NCBI RefSeq assembly: GCF_900129315.1
Contig: NZ_FQUS01000016.1
Coordinates: 1 to 64,000, forward strand
Source: Fodinibius roseus
GTDB taxonomy: Bacteria; Bacteroidota; Rhodothermia; Balneolales; Balneolaceae
Direction of reading: 5' to 3'
Length of the DNA stretch: 64,000 nucleotides
Shown: positions 34,438-43,349 of the stretch, one piece after another
Layout of the letters: each line of letters starts with the position of its first letter
How positions within the stretch are numbered: the first letter of the stretch is position 1
Notes under the pieces: model-generated
The model's database searches: none
Told to the model about the DNA's origin: nothing
Seen by the model: the letters and a program-made list of their open reading frames with translations, nothing else
Made by a program: the position numbers and the translations under genes

Positions 34438-35757
34438 TTACTTCACGGCTACAAAAACCACATCCATAAGGTTATTGCCTGTGGGACCCGTTTTCAGCAA
34501 CGTGTCCATTTGCTGATGAAAATGGTAGGCGTCGTTATTTCGAAGGTACTCACCCGGATCCAGTCCCCGTTCCCGGGCCCTTCGGACCGTATTGTTGTCC
34601 ACCACCGCGCCGGCGGCGTCCGTGGGACCGTCAACGCCATCGGTGCCGGCGCTCAGCCAGCTGATATGTTTATCGATATCCGCAATCTTCAGCGCCCCGC
34701 GCAGCGCCAGCTCCTGGTTGCGTCCCCCTTTGCCCCCGCCGGTGACCTGCACCGTGCTTTCTCCGTAAAAGAGCATTAGCTGGGGGTCAGTCATATCCTG
34801 TGAGATATGGGAGTTTATTACGTCCGTGATATGAAGTGCTACCCTCTCCACGTCCTCATTAAACGGCTCGTCAGCGACTACGGTCCCGTAACCGGCGTCC
34901 CGCGCAAAATCTGCTGCGCGGCGGACAAACTTCCGGGCCGAGCTTATGATATACTGCCTGTGCTCCCGTACCGGTTCCTCTTCCGGCCGCACCACTTCCG
35001 GTATCTCACCGTCAATCCCCTTTTCCATATGAAGCCGCACGGCATCGGGGATACGATCCCACAGCTCATACTCCAGCAGCACATGATAGGTATCCTGGAA
35101 GGTAGAATAATCGGGGGTCGTGGGACCGCTTCCGATGATGGCGGAGTCATCACCCGGCACATCGGAAATAATCAGGTCAACAAGCGTGGCTCCCTCCGGC
35201 ACACTGCGGAGCAGCTGTCCCCCTTTTATCCGGCTGCAGTGCTTTCGCACCGTATTGATCTCGTGAATTGTAGCCCCGGAGTTGTTCAGCAGATCATAAG
35301 TTTTGTTGAGCTCCTGGATCCCAATGCCCTCGGCCGGCCGGCACATGAGCGATGAGGTGCCCCCCGAGATGAGTGTTATCACCAGGGCCTCTTCCGGCAC
35401 GTGATCCAGGAATTCGGCCGCCGCTCGTCCCGCTTCCAGGCTTCGCTCATCCGGTACAGGGTGGGCAGCCGTAATCACCTCATCGGCACTGCAGCCCGAC
35501 GCTGCCCCGGCATCCGGGGTGATCACCAGGCTGCCCGCTACCCGCTCACCCAGTATATCCCGTGCGCTTTCATACATCGGGACGGACGCTTTGCCCACCG
35601 CCAGCAGATATACGGGATGATCGTCCATGGAAAATTCCGATTCTCCTACCCTCACCTGCTCCCCGTTCACTGATAAGTTCTGTGAGACCGCGTTCCCGGG
35701 AGAGCAAGCCGCAAGGGTCTTTTCAAAGAGGTCGATGAGATATAAGGAAGTCTGCAT
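34438..35757 (-). CDS. Glycerate 2-kinase (DUF4147/MOFRL family)
   Basis: The 439-residue protein matches the GckA/TtuD type of glycerate kinase, which phosphorylates D-glycerate to 2-phosphoglycerate. The N-terminal DUF4147 domain shows VYLLAVGKASVPMYESARDI, VITLISGGTSSLMCRPAEGI and INTVRKHCSRIKGGQLLRSV. The C-terminal MOFRL domain shows the signature GGGKGGRNQELALRGALK and SAGTDGVDGPTDAAGAVVD. It probably feeds glycerate from hydroxypyruvate or tartronate semialdehyde pathways into glycolysis. It is a single minus-strand gene facing the alcohol dehydrogenase. A 367 bp stretch on its right leads to the inositol-monophosphatase-family gene, so the two may not be co-transcribed. Confidence 0.94.
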   Translation of the reverse strand: MQTSLYLIDLFEKTLAACSPGNAVSQNLSVNGEQVRVGESEFSMDDHPVYLLAVGKASVPMYESARDILGERVAGSLVITPDAGAASGCSADEVITAAHPVPDERSLEAGRAAAEFLDHVPEEALVITLISGGTSSLMCRPAEGIGIQELNKTYDLLNNSGATIHEINTVRKHCSRIKGGQLLRSVPEGATLVDLIISDVPGDDSAIIGSGPTTPDYSTFQDTYHVLLEYELWDRIPDAVRLHMEKGIDGEIPEVVRPEEEPVREHRQYIISSARKFVRRAADFARDAGYGTVVADEPFNEDVERVALHITDVINSHISQDMTDPQLMLFYGESTVQVTGGGKGGRNQELALRGALKIADIDKHISWLSAGTDGVDGPTDAAGAVVDNNTVRRARERGLDPGEYLRNNDAYHFHQQMDTLLKTGPTGNNLMDVVFVAVK

Positions 35758-36123
35758 ATATGAGAATTAAATTCGATAATCTATTTCAGGACAAAGCAAG
35801 TAACAGACTATTTCCACTCATCCCGCCACTCTCTTTGCAGCTCAAGGTGATCTTTTTCCAGAGAAATAGTTCCACAAAGTCTTCTGATATTATTTTTTTT
35901 TGGTCTCACTCTTTCTATGCTTCCGATATTGTTCCCGGACGGTTTCTGCGGAACTACCTTTTTTTATTACAGTTATCATAGCTTCATTTCTTAATTTAAC
36001 CTAAGATACGCTTGTTGTAATAACGAAAATCTATTTAATATCATTGTTACAATCAAAATCTATATTCTGCATTCCACCCTAAATAAGCCTGATTATTTAT
36101 TAACAGAAGCCTTAGAAACCCAT
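35758..36123. other. Intergenic region between glycerate kinase and the phosphatase gene
   Basis: This 366 bp AT-rich gap lies on the minus strand ahead of the glycerate kinase gene. I see no credible gene. Its right end (36088-36123) is the left arm and spacer of an inverted-repeat element ending in GGATTATTCA-type sequence, listed separately. Confidence 0.4.
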
Positions 36124-36138
36124 TCATGAATAATCCGG
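36088..36138. repeat. GGATTATTCA inverted-repeat element, copy 1, overlapping a gene end
   Basis: The left arm CCTGATTATTTAT (36088-36100) and right arm ATGAATAATCCGG (36126-36138) pair at 11 of 13 positions around a 25 bp loop. The right arm lies inside the last codons of the inositol-monophosphatase-family gene, giving its C-terminal residues NPDYS. Similar arms bound elements at 36993-37082 and 44246-44470. Confidence 0.55.
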
Positions 36139-36903
36139 GTTAAACACCTCCAGCACCTCCGGCAGCAGTGACCGACTGCATGAAAACCCATTACCCGATT
36201 CGATGGTTTCCTGTCCGTCGGTATCACAAAAAATCCCGCCGGCTTCCCGGAGAACAGGCAACAGCGGGGCGGCATCCCAAATATGCAGCTCGGGATCAAA
36301 CATCAAATCCGCACGCCCGGTCGCCACCATCATATGCCCGTATGCATCCCCCCAGGTCCGGTGGATGCGCGTCTTCTCAATCAGCGTATCAAAGGCATCC
36401 CCGTATCCGCTCCCGGCCGCCGTATAGACATCCGTACTCAGAAACGTGGCTTCGGAAAGGGTCTCGCATTCGCGGACCGAACAGGCAGTCCCGTTCAGGC
36501 GGGTACCCTTTCCACGGGCCGCCTCGCACAGCTCATCCAACGCGGGGGCATAAACGATACCTACCACCGGGTCATCGTCCACCACGATGCCAATCAGAGT
36601 GGTGTAAAACGGCACCCCGTGGATGAACGACTTCGTGCCGTCGATGGGATCCAGAATCCACTGTACCGGGCTCGATGCATTCGTGTGACCATGCTCCTCG
36701 CCAATGATCCCGTGATCCGGAAACAGGTCTTCTATGGCTTCTCTCATGACAGACTCTGTTTTCCGGTCCGCAACGGTCACCGGCGAATCATCCGACTTGC
36801 GTTCTATGTCTACTGATTTTTTAAAATAGGTGAGCGTATGCTGTCCCCCCTGCCGGGCAATATCAATGGCTGACTGGTGAATATGATCAAGATCCGCTTT
36901 CAT
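36124..36903 (-). CDS. Inositol monophosphatase family phosphatase (histidinol-phosphatase-like)
   Basis: A 259-residue metal-dependent phosphatase. The family motifs are IIGEEHG (Glu69-Glu70), WILDPIDGTKSFIHG (Asp85 and Asp88, metal binding) and HIWDAAPLLPVLREAGG near 211-227. The WGDAYGHMMVATGRADLMFD segment is typical of the HisN-type histidinol-phosphatases within this family, so it may supply the phosphatase step of histidine synthesis. Inositol-1-phosphate or 3'-phosphoadenosine phosphate are other possible substrates. The last five residues (NPDYS) are encoded by the arm of a dispersed inverted repeat. It is transcribed divergently from tex with a 228 bp intergenic region. Confidence 0.9.
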   Translation of the reverse strand: MKADLDHIHQSAIDIARQGGQHTLTYFKKSVDIERKSDDSPVTVADRKTESVMREAIEDLFPDHGIIGEEHGHTNASSPVQWILDPIDGTKSFIHGVPFYTTLIGIVVDDDPVVGIVYAPALDELCEAARGKGTRLNGTACSVRECETLSEATFLSTDVYTAAGSGYGDAFDTLIEKTRIHRTWGDAYGHMMVATGRADLMFDPELHIWDAAPLLPVLREAGGIFCDTDGQETIESGNGFSCSRSLLPEVLEVFNPDYS

Positions 36904-36946
36904 GTGTATTATTGTCTTAAGGTGATTATTTTCAGGGTTGCAATAT

Positions 36947-36974
36947 AGAATACAGAATTCAGAATTCAGAATTT
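36947..36974. repeat. Short tandem repeat, four 7 bp units
   Basis: Four consecutive 7 bp units, AGAATAC, AGAATTC, AGAATTC and AGAATTT, lie between the phosphatase and tex genes, directly left of the inverted-repeat element. Both flanking genes start on the outer sides of this region, so the repeat is in the shared promoter region. Confidence 0.6.
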
Positions 36975-36992
36975 TTGAACATTCTTTAACCA

Positions 36993-37082
36993 GGATTATT
37001 CACAAAGAAGACTTAACTATATGCTATATGCTTTAAAAAATAACAGTATGACGAATGATTCCATACTATTCATGAATAATCC
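36993..37082. repeat. GGATTATTCA inverted-repeat element, copy 2
   Basis: The left arm GGATTATTCA (36993-37002, preceded by TTAACCA) and right arm TGAATAATCC (37073-37082) are exact reverse complements, 90 bp from end to end. The interior is AT-rich with the imperfect repeat CTATATGCTATATGCTTT. The element occupies the space just upstream of tex and shares its ends with elements at 36088 and 44246. Confidence 0.6.
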
Positions 37083-37131
37083 AAAGTAATACTCATTTTC
37101 TAATTCCCAACTTCAACTTCCAATCTCACGT

Positions 37132-39303
37132 ATGACCGACTCACAAATTTTTAGCAGTATTGCCCGGGAGCTCAACCTCACATCCAAACAGGTGAGTTCC
37201 GTGGCGAACTTCCTGGACGACGGCGCCACCGTCCCGTTCCTGGCTCGTTATCGCCAGGAGGCAACCGGGGGACTCGATGAAGAGCAGATCCGCAGGGTAC
37301 GGGATCAGCTGGAGTTCCACCGCACGCTGGAGGATCGCAAAAAGACGATCCTCAAAACCATTGATGAACAGGATAAACTGACCGATGAGCTCAGGGAGCA
37401 GATCACCTCCTGCACCGACCTCAATACGCTGGAGGATCTCTACCTTCCGTATAAGCCGAAGCGCCGCACAAAAGGCGATATGGCCAGGGAAAAAGGACTG
37501 CAGCCCCTGGCCGAGCTTATCTGGGAGCAGGAGATCGAACAGGGCGACCCTATGGAACATGCCGAAAAATTTGTGGATAAGGAACAGGAAGTGGCCTCTG
37601 CCGAGGAGGCGATGGACGGCGCCCTCCATATTGTCGCCGAGTGGGTCAATGAATCGGTGGACGTCCGGAATAAACTGCGGGAGATCTTTCAGGAACATGC
37701 CGTGGTAAAAACGGAAAAGAATCCCGCTGTGGACAAACGCACCAATTTTGAGGACTACTACGATTTCTCAGCCAAGGCCAAACAGCTGAAACCCTATCAA
37801 ATCCTGGCTATCAATCGCGGCGAGCGCGAAAACGTATTGTTCGTAAACGTGGAGCTCTGGGACGAAGTGACGCTGGAGAATATTGACGACATCGTCATAA
37901 CCAACGACATGAGTGTTTTTGTCCCCCACCTGCAGGATGCCGTGGAGGATGCCTACAAGCGGCTGCTCTTCCCCTCGCTGGAGCGAGAGCTTCGCAATAA
38001 TCTTACAGAACGGGCCGACGCGCACGCGATCGAAACGTTTGCCACGAACCTTTCCAGCTTGCTGATGCAGCCGCCGCTGGATCACAAAGTCGTGATGGGC
38101 ATCGATCCCGCTTACCGATCCGGCTGCAAGGTTGCGGTTGTGGACGAAACAGGAAAGTACCTGGAGGGTACCACCACCTATCCCACGCCCCCTCAAAATA
38201 AGGTGGCGGAAGCAGAGGAGATTTACGACAGGCTCATCGACAAATACGGCGTCAACCTCATTGCTATCGGCAACGGGACCGCCAGCCGAGAGACCGAGCA
38301 GATTGTAGCAAGTTTTATTCAAAAGCGAAAAAAGAATCATCCCGGAGAAGAGCTGAATTACCTGATCGTGAATGAAGCCGGGGCTTCGGTATACTCGGCC
38401 TCCAAAGTAGCCGCCGAGGAGTTCCCGGATCTGGAAGCGGCCCAACGGGGGAACATCTCCATTGCACGAAGGGTACAGGATCCACTGGCCGAACTAGTGA
38501 AGATCGACCCCAAGTCGATCGGGGTTGGATTGTACCAGCATGACGTCAATCAAAACCAGCTGGCGCAGTCCGTCGATGATGTGGTGGAAAGCTGCGTAAA
38601 CAAAGTAGGCGTAAATTTGAATACGGCCAGCGCACCGCTGCTCTCGCACATCTCCGGGCTCACCCGTCGCGTGGCTAAAAACATTGTTAAACGCCGCGAA
38701 ACCGAAGGTGTTTTTTTGAGCCGCGATCAGATCAGGGAGATCACTGGCGTCGGTGATTTTCGCTTCCAGCAGTCCGCCGGATTTATGCGGATCCCGGAGT
38801 CGAAAAATCCGCTGGACAATACCGCCATTCACCCGGAAAGTTATGCCGCGGCCGAAAAACTTTGCAACCTCTTTGGCATCGATCTCGAAAATCTAAAACA
38901 GCAACAGGATACAGTTGCTGAAAAACTTTCCGGCATCGATAAAGAGCAGGTCGCGAAGCAGCTGGATGTGGGTATCCCGACGCTGGACTTGATCATTGAA
39001 AACCTGCAGAAACCCGGGCGCGACCCGAGGGAATCGCTGCCCAAATCGGTACTCCGGGATGACATTATGAAGATGGAAGATCTCAGTACCGGGCAGGTTG
39101 TAGAGGGGACTGTCCGAAACGTCGTTGACTTCGGAGCCTTTATCGATATCGGGGTCAAGCAAGACGGACTGCTTCACATTTCAAAAATGGCAGACCGGAA
39201 GGTTGAGGATCCTCACAATATCGTCTCGGTGGGAGATATTGTTAAAGTTGAAATTGTTTCTCTCGATCTCGAGCGCGGTCGCATAGGTCTGGCGATCAAG
39301 TAA
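37132..39303 (+). CDS. tex: Tex family RNA-binding protein
   Basis: The 723-residue protein has the complete Tex layout: an N-terminal helical region (SSIARELNLTSKQVSSVANF, VPFLARYRQEATGGLDEEQI), a central helix-rich domain, and a YqgF/RNase H-like domain at about 322-445 (VMGIDPAYRSGCKVAVVDET, IAIGNGTASRETEQIV). Tandem helix-hairpin-helix motifs follow at about 490-560 (LNTASAPLLSHISGLTRRVA, ITGVGDFRFQQSAGFMRIPE), then a C-terminal S1 domain at about 650-723 (GQVVEGTVRNVVDFGAFIDI). Tex binds nucleic acid and contributes to transcription and translation quality control; it is a conserved housekeeping gene. It is a single-gene unit followed by a clear intrinsic terminator. The first ATG at 37132 gives the usual family N-terminus. 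Confidence 0.97.
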   Translation: MTDSQIFSSIARELNLTSKQVSSVANFLDDGATVPFLARYRQEATGGLDEEQIRRVRDQLEFHRTLEDRKKTILKTIDEQDKLTDELREQITSCTDLNTLEDLYLPYKPKRRTKGDMAREKGLQPLAELIWEQEIEQGDPMEHAEKFVDKEQEVASAEEAMDGALHIVAEWVNESVDVRNKLREIFQEHAVVKTEKNPAVDKRTNFEDYYDFSAKAKQLKPYQILAINRGERENVLFVNVELWDEVTLENIDDIVITNDMSVFVPHLQDAVEDAYKRLLFPSLERELRNNLTERADAHAIETFATNLSSLLMQPPLDHKVVMGIDPAYRSGCKVAVVDETGKYLEGTTTYPTPPQNKVAEAEEIYDRLIDKYGVNLIAIGNGTASRETEQIVASFIQKRKKNHPGEELNYLIVNEAGASVYSASKVAAEEFPDLEAAQRGNISIARRVQDPLAELVKIDPKSIGVGLYQHDVNQNQLAQSVDDVVESCVNKVGVNLNTASAPLLSHISGLTRRVAKNIVKRRETEGVFLSRDQIREITGVGDFRFQQSAGFMRIPESKNPLDNTAIHPESYAAAEKLCNLFGIDLENLKQQQDTVAEKLSGIDKEQVAKQLDVGIPTLDLIIENLQKPGRDPRESLPKSVLRDDIMKMEDLSTGQVVEGTVRNVVDFGAFIDIGVKQDGLLHISKMADRKVEDPHNIVSVGDIVKVEIVSLDLERGRIGLAIK

Positions 39304-39352
39304 TACTTTCGGGATAATACCGAAGACTCATAACCACTCTTTTCTCTTACCA

Positions 39353-39386
39353 GGTCGTTGACCCGCTCCGGTTGACGACCTTTTTT
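39353..39386 (+). terminator. Intrinsic terminator of tex
   Basis: A GC-rich stem-loop runs from GGTCGTTGACC at 39353 to GGTTGACGACC ending at 39380, followed directly by TTTTTT (39381-39386). It begins 50 bp after the tex stop codon and faces the same way as tex. Confidence 0.85.
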
Positions 39387-41135
39387 AATTCCTTCAAACC
39401 AAATTAAACCGTTTTATTCTTCCAAAAAATAAGATTTATATTAAAAAAATTTTATGTAAATTTTGTAACTTACTGTTATACATATAATTACATATTTTTA
39501 AAACCTTATGAATAATTGTCGGGACAATCATAATTTTTAAAAACCTAAATTATTTAGGCTGAAAACACAGCGTTTCTTTACCGCATTCTTCAGGAGATAA
39601 TATTCCCATAACTTATTGATATTAAATAATTTACGTTATAAGTACTTCTATGCATATCTTGCCATTCCATTTACATATAAAATCCCGCCTTATTTTTTTA
39701 GGCAGCGCACAGAAGGGGTATTGGACCATTATATAATTATACATTATATAAACCTTGCAACTTGTTGTTACAAAAATATTTACACTATATTATAACAGTG
39801 AAAATTAGAGCTTGACTCATTTTTTTTCGATGCTTTTTAATGAGTTACGGGGACCAAACTACCCATATTTTATATCATACCCATAATCTCTTGGTAACCA
39901 AAGAGATAGACCATTATAACTTCATCAAACCCTTATCTCTGTGTCAAATTGCCAGTCCCCACTCCACCCTCGGTTTTCCCCTCTATTTCCGACCCCGCAT
40001 CCTGTCTTTCGATAATAATAAACGACTATTTTTTTACAGCTCCGTTTCTTCTCTACTATTTAATCCGGAGCATACCTACTATCTGTTCTACCGAATCACC
40101 TATCTTGTACAAGAACTGATATACCTGTCTTCCATCCTAAAATTTTTCCCTCATCGTTATATAGGGTCGACGATATAAATAGCCGGTCTCTCTCCTGCCC
40201 AGTGCTACGCCTGATTTCTGCATAGGACGGTAACTTCTCCCTTCACTCCGCTCGTAATAATTAAAGAATCGAGTTCTCAAATGGATGCCGATGAACTCGT
40301 AAAATTACGCTGTCCGTCACCGGTTAGAAGCGCAATTTGAAGCACCTGTTTAAAGGATCCATTTTCTCTTTTGCTATGGAAATCTTATCTGATTTGCGAT
40401 GCTTTTTCCTTTTTTTACCGGCAGGAAATTTTGGATCGGTGCTGGTTTTTTCCGTATTGGCAGCCTGAATTCTCCCGCAGTAATATCTCCTCAAATTAAT
40501 CTGTTTGCGGGTGCTCCAAACCTGCTCGACCCTATTTCTTCTGAAGGATTTGAGATCATGAATTCGGCGAACAACTATATAAACTTTCACGACAAAAACA
40601 CTCTGAAAGTCCCCGGGTAATCGCAAGTATTTCATGCAGGATAGGGACCGGCTTCACGGCGGTGATTCCGGCTGTTCCAGGCGAATGAGAATGAGGATTA
40701 ACAGACATTTCATGTCTTGATAATGCTCAACCTTTACACATTTAATGGCATATGAAAAATCGGCCGGCATTATAAAAATGGGGGAGTTTAACGTGAATAA
40801 CCTTGGTTCATCCCAAAAAAACCGCCAAACAGCGAAAAATAACCTTATATAATCGCCTGAGAGCTTTTAAACAGTCTTGCCTGATGTTATATATGCCTCT
40901 GACCGAGATTCTTCCTTAAAACCGGCTTTCTGATCCTTTTTTTGAGTGCATCGGATAAAAAATCGAATATCTATCCGGCTATTCGCCTTGATTTGCAGAT
41001 CATGACTCCCCGCAATCTCCGGGCCCACTGCTGTATGAGAGGGACAACCGGCTAAAATCCAAAGCTTTGGGTTCCCATTTTTTATTTGTGGCAATACAAC
41101 AATTTGATCATTATTCTGTTATTTTATCTAAAACA
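39387..41135. other. Long AT-rich region without a recognisable gene
   Basis: This is the emptiest part of the window: nearly 1.75 kb with no convincing coding sequence. Frames at 39840-40178 (plus), 40324-40635 (minus), 40399-40620 (plus) and 40867-41094 (minus) are short and resemble no family. Several palindromes stand out: CCTAAATTATTTAGG near 39544; TATATAAT/ATTATATA at 39730-39750; ACTCATT/AATGAGT around 39815-39846; and AGACATTTCATGTCT near 40703. GAGAGCTTTTAAACAGTCTT at about 40860 resembles the end of the MITE-like repeat in inverted orientation, so a decayed copy may be present. Small RNAs or a degraded gene cannot be excluded. Confidence 0.4.
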
Positions 41136-41272
41136 GGGCTTTAAAAACCAGGACCGTTGGTCGATAACAAAGCCCGAATGCATCCAAAACCACTGCACGT
41201 AACGTATGTGAGGGTCTTGAATGCGCGAAAATGCAGAAGCTGGTTAAAGGTACTATTTTGTAAAGCGCTCTA
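41136..41272 (+). repeat. MITE-like repeat, copy 3
   Basis: The left end is GGGCTTTAAAAACCAGGACC. The right end on the opposite strand is TTAGAGCGCTTTACAAAATA. The internal palindrome GCACGTAACGTATGTG and the following AGGGTCTTGAATGCGCGAAA align with copies 2 and 4. The right end is 22 bp from the start of the secreted hypothetical gene, and the stop codon that closes that gene's frame upstream (41271-41273) belongs to the element. Confidence 0.65.
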
Positions 41273-41294
41273 AAACCAACTGAATCGGGACGAC

Positions 41295-41762
41295 TTGTCA
41301 AAGACCAATAGATATCCATATCAGGTTGTATTCGTTCTCCTTGCAGGGACACTCTCCCTTATCCCGCTTATGGCGGCAGCCCAGGAGACTGATACGACGC
41401 GTCAGGAACTGGAGCTGGAGCGGGAAACGCCTACTCCACAGTATCTCCGTCCCGGGTTTGACAGGCCGGCCGCGGGCGGGGTGATGACAGACATGGGGAG
41501 CTATGAGGTGCCGGAAGAGACCGAGTATTACCAGCTGCCTTTCAAGGGACAGGAGTACCTGGATATGGCTGTAGAAGCCTACCGGAAAGAGCTGGAAAAG
41601 CATATCGGTCCCGATTGGCTCAGCCAGTTTATGAGAACAGTAAGCCCCTTCATCAATAATCAATTTGAGTTCGGCTTCTACCAGATCTATGATATGAATT
41701 CTACGGTCGATCGCGATAATCCTCTCTTCGAGTCCTATACCAATGATGATGAAATCCAGTAG
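41295..41762 (+). CDS. Small secreted protein of unknown function, TTG start next to a repeat
   Basis: The 155-residue protein has a signal peptide (VVFVLLAGTLSLIPLMAAAQ, cleavage after AAA-Q). A Glu/Thr-rich acidic segment follows (ETDTTRQELELERETPTPQ), then a short domain with YQLPFKGQEYLDMAVEAYRK and FINNQFEFGFYQIYDMNSTV. I do not recognise a family. No ATG is available: the frame opens after a stop at 41271, and the best start is TTG at 41295. The MITE-like repeat ends 22 bp earlier, so the repeat may have replaced the original upstream region or start codon. The stop codon is only 6 bp from the stop of the converging threonine aldolase gene. Confidence 0.65.
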   Translation: MSKTNRYPYQVVFVLLAGTLSLIPLMAAAQETDTTRQELELERETPTPQYLRPGFDRPAAGGVMTDMGSYEVPEETEYYQLPFKGQEYLDMAVEAYRKELEKHIGPDWLSQFMRTVSPFINNQFEFGFYQIYDMNSTVDRDNPLFESYTNDDEIQ

Positions 41763-41768
41763 CCGTAC

Positions 41769-42788
41769 TCACCCAAAACAGATTTGAACGGCCTCCTTTA
41801 CTTTTTTGAGATCCTCATCCGTAACCTGAAAATGAAAAGTGGCTCGTAGTTTCCCGGGACCAAAAGGTGACAGGTAAACTTCTTTCTCCTGTAACTTTTG
41901 GGTGGCTGCTTTGGCGGTGCCTTCCCTGACATCGAAGATGAGTATGTTGGTTTCCACACCACCCGGATCAATAGACAGCCCGTCACAGGAATCAATGGTT
42001 CGGGCCAGCTCGCGGGCTCGCCTGTGATCCTCTTTCAGCAGCGAAAGATGCTTATCCACCGCATAGTCCGCTGCAGCAGCCAGCACACCCACTTGCCGCA
42101 TGCCCCCTCCCCACATCTTGCGCCTCCGTCGTGCCTTCCTGATGCGATCACGGGAAGAAAGGATCATGGATCCGGCCGGGGCTCCAAGTCCCTTGCTGAA
42201 GCAAACCGACATCGTATCAGCAATCAAGCCAAAAAAGCCAGGGCTAATATCCGTGGCAGTCATCGCATTCCAAATTCGTGCGCCGTCCAGGTGAATAAAC
42301 AGCTGATGGTTGTCGGCATACGATCGAATAGCCTCAAGCTCCTTCCTCCTGTAGCAACAGCCTCCGCCTTTATTGGTACTATTTTCAAGCGCCACCACTT
42401 TGGTGTTGGGTTCCCAGTCGTGTCCCCCGCGCACCATATTTTGTAGGATCACTACCGAAAGCTTTCCCCCTTCTCCCCTGAGCGGATGCAGCTGAACCGA
42501 AGAAAGATGAGCCGCAGCGGCGGATTCGTAATTGAAAATATGTCCCGTTTCGTCGATCAGGACTTCATCCCCCGCTTCCGTAAGTACATTAAGACCCAGC
42601 TGATTGCCCATTGTTCCGCTGGGTACAAACAGGCCGGCCTGAAAACCAAACATAGCCGATACTTTATCCTCAAGGGCATTCACCGTGGGGTCTTCTCCAA
42701 AAACATCATCCCCCACCTCGGCCTCTGACATCGCTTTTCGCATTCCGGGGGTTGGTTTGGTCACGGTATCACTTCTCAGGTCGACCAT
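41769..42788 (-). CDS. ltaE: Low-specificity L-threonine aldolase
   Basis: A 339-residue PLP enzyme that splits L-threonine or allo-threonine to glycine and acetaldehyde. The N-terminal signature is [18 protein letters not shown] with [15 protein letters not shown]. Active-site elements are His83 (TGHIFNYES), Asp168 ([10 protein letters not shown]) and the PLP-binding Lys199 ([14 protein letters not shown]). The Arg-rich [16 protein letters not shown] segment is also usual. The length is normal for the family. It converges on the small secreted gene with only 6 bp between the stop codons. Upstream (42789-43349) lies a copy of the hairpin-bounded repeat. Confidence 0.95.
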   Translation of the reverse strand: MVDLRSDTVTKPTPGMRKAMSEAEVGDDVFGEDPTVNALEDKVSAMFGFQAGLFVPSGTMGNQLGLNVLTEAGDEVLIDETGHIFNYESAAAAHLSSVQLHPLRGEGGKLSVVILQNMVRGGHDWEPNTKVVALENSTNKGGGCCYRRKELEAIRSYADNHQLFIHLDGARIWNAMTATDISPGFFGLIADTMSVCFSKGLGAPAGSMILSSRDRIRKARRRRKMWGGGMRQVGVLAAAADYAVDKHLSLLKEDHRRARELARTIDSCDGLSIDPGGVETNILIFDVREGTAKAATQKLQEKEVYLSPFGPGKLRATFHFQVTDEDLKKVKEAVQICFG

Positions 42789-42939
42789 AGCTTCTGTCTC
42801 TTATGTTAATTCATACTTACTTTGTGTGACTCTGCGTCTGCTCTGTGGCATTTCGTAACATAATATAACCATAGATTTTAAAGGCTGTCATATAAAATCG
42901 TACCTTAGCCACATGGATTAATTTTCTTACGCAAGTAAA

Positions 42940-43312
42940 AGCGCCCCTCGTTCCTTCCGGTCGCTCAGACAAACCTATGTACAGCCGGTTTTCGCATACT
43001 CATTCCGGTCGGCTCACAGTCCAGGCCTGAAGGATAGCTCTCTTAATCAACGAATAGCCAAAATTCCAAAAGCGATTACTTTAGCCGGGCTTGTCTTTTG
43101 TATTGAACAGAACACATGACCATTCCTATGATAGCTGTATTCAAAACGGATACAAGAAAGCTCCAATTTGGGGTCTGGGGAATAGCGGAAGACCTGTGTT
43201 AAGGATGACTTGTGCCGAAGAGCTATCCCTGACGAAAAAGTATAAGGAGTACAAAATCTTGCTATTCCCCAGCACTTTTTTTGTCTATTTTTTGGTGACA
43301 AAAAATGGACAA
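42940..43312 (-). repeat. Hairpin-bounded structured repeat, copy 4
   Basis: The left part (CCGGTCGCTCAGACAAACCT near 42958, then CCGGTCGGCTCACAGTCCAG) aligns with copy 3. The terminal right hairpin is TTGTCTATTTTTTG (43281-43294) with CAAAAAATGGACAA (43299-43312). An internal 12 bp perfect inverted repeat, CTGGGGAATAGC (43175-43186) with GCTATTCCCCAG (43261-43272), occupies the same place as the 15 bp one in copy 2 but has a different sequence. It lies 37 bp beyond the stop of the 3-hydroxyacyl-CoA dehydrogenase gene. Nothing else is recognisable in the 561 bp gap 42789-43349. Confidence 0.7.
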
Positions 43313-43349
43313 CTCTACCTTGGGTCAAGCCAAAAAGGGCAAAACAATC

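Noticed and set aside
39840-40178. Plus-strand frame of 112 codons in the long gap after tex
   Set aside because: Composition is random-looking and rich in Leu/Phe/Tyr from AT-rich DNA; no ribosome-binding site or homology is visible.
40324-40635. Overlapping plus and minus frames of 73 and 103 codons
   Set aside because: Two opposing frames in the same DNA, neither resembling a protein family; the lysine-rich C-terminus of the minus frame reflects an AT-rich tract.
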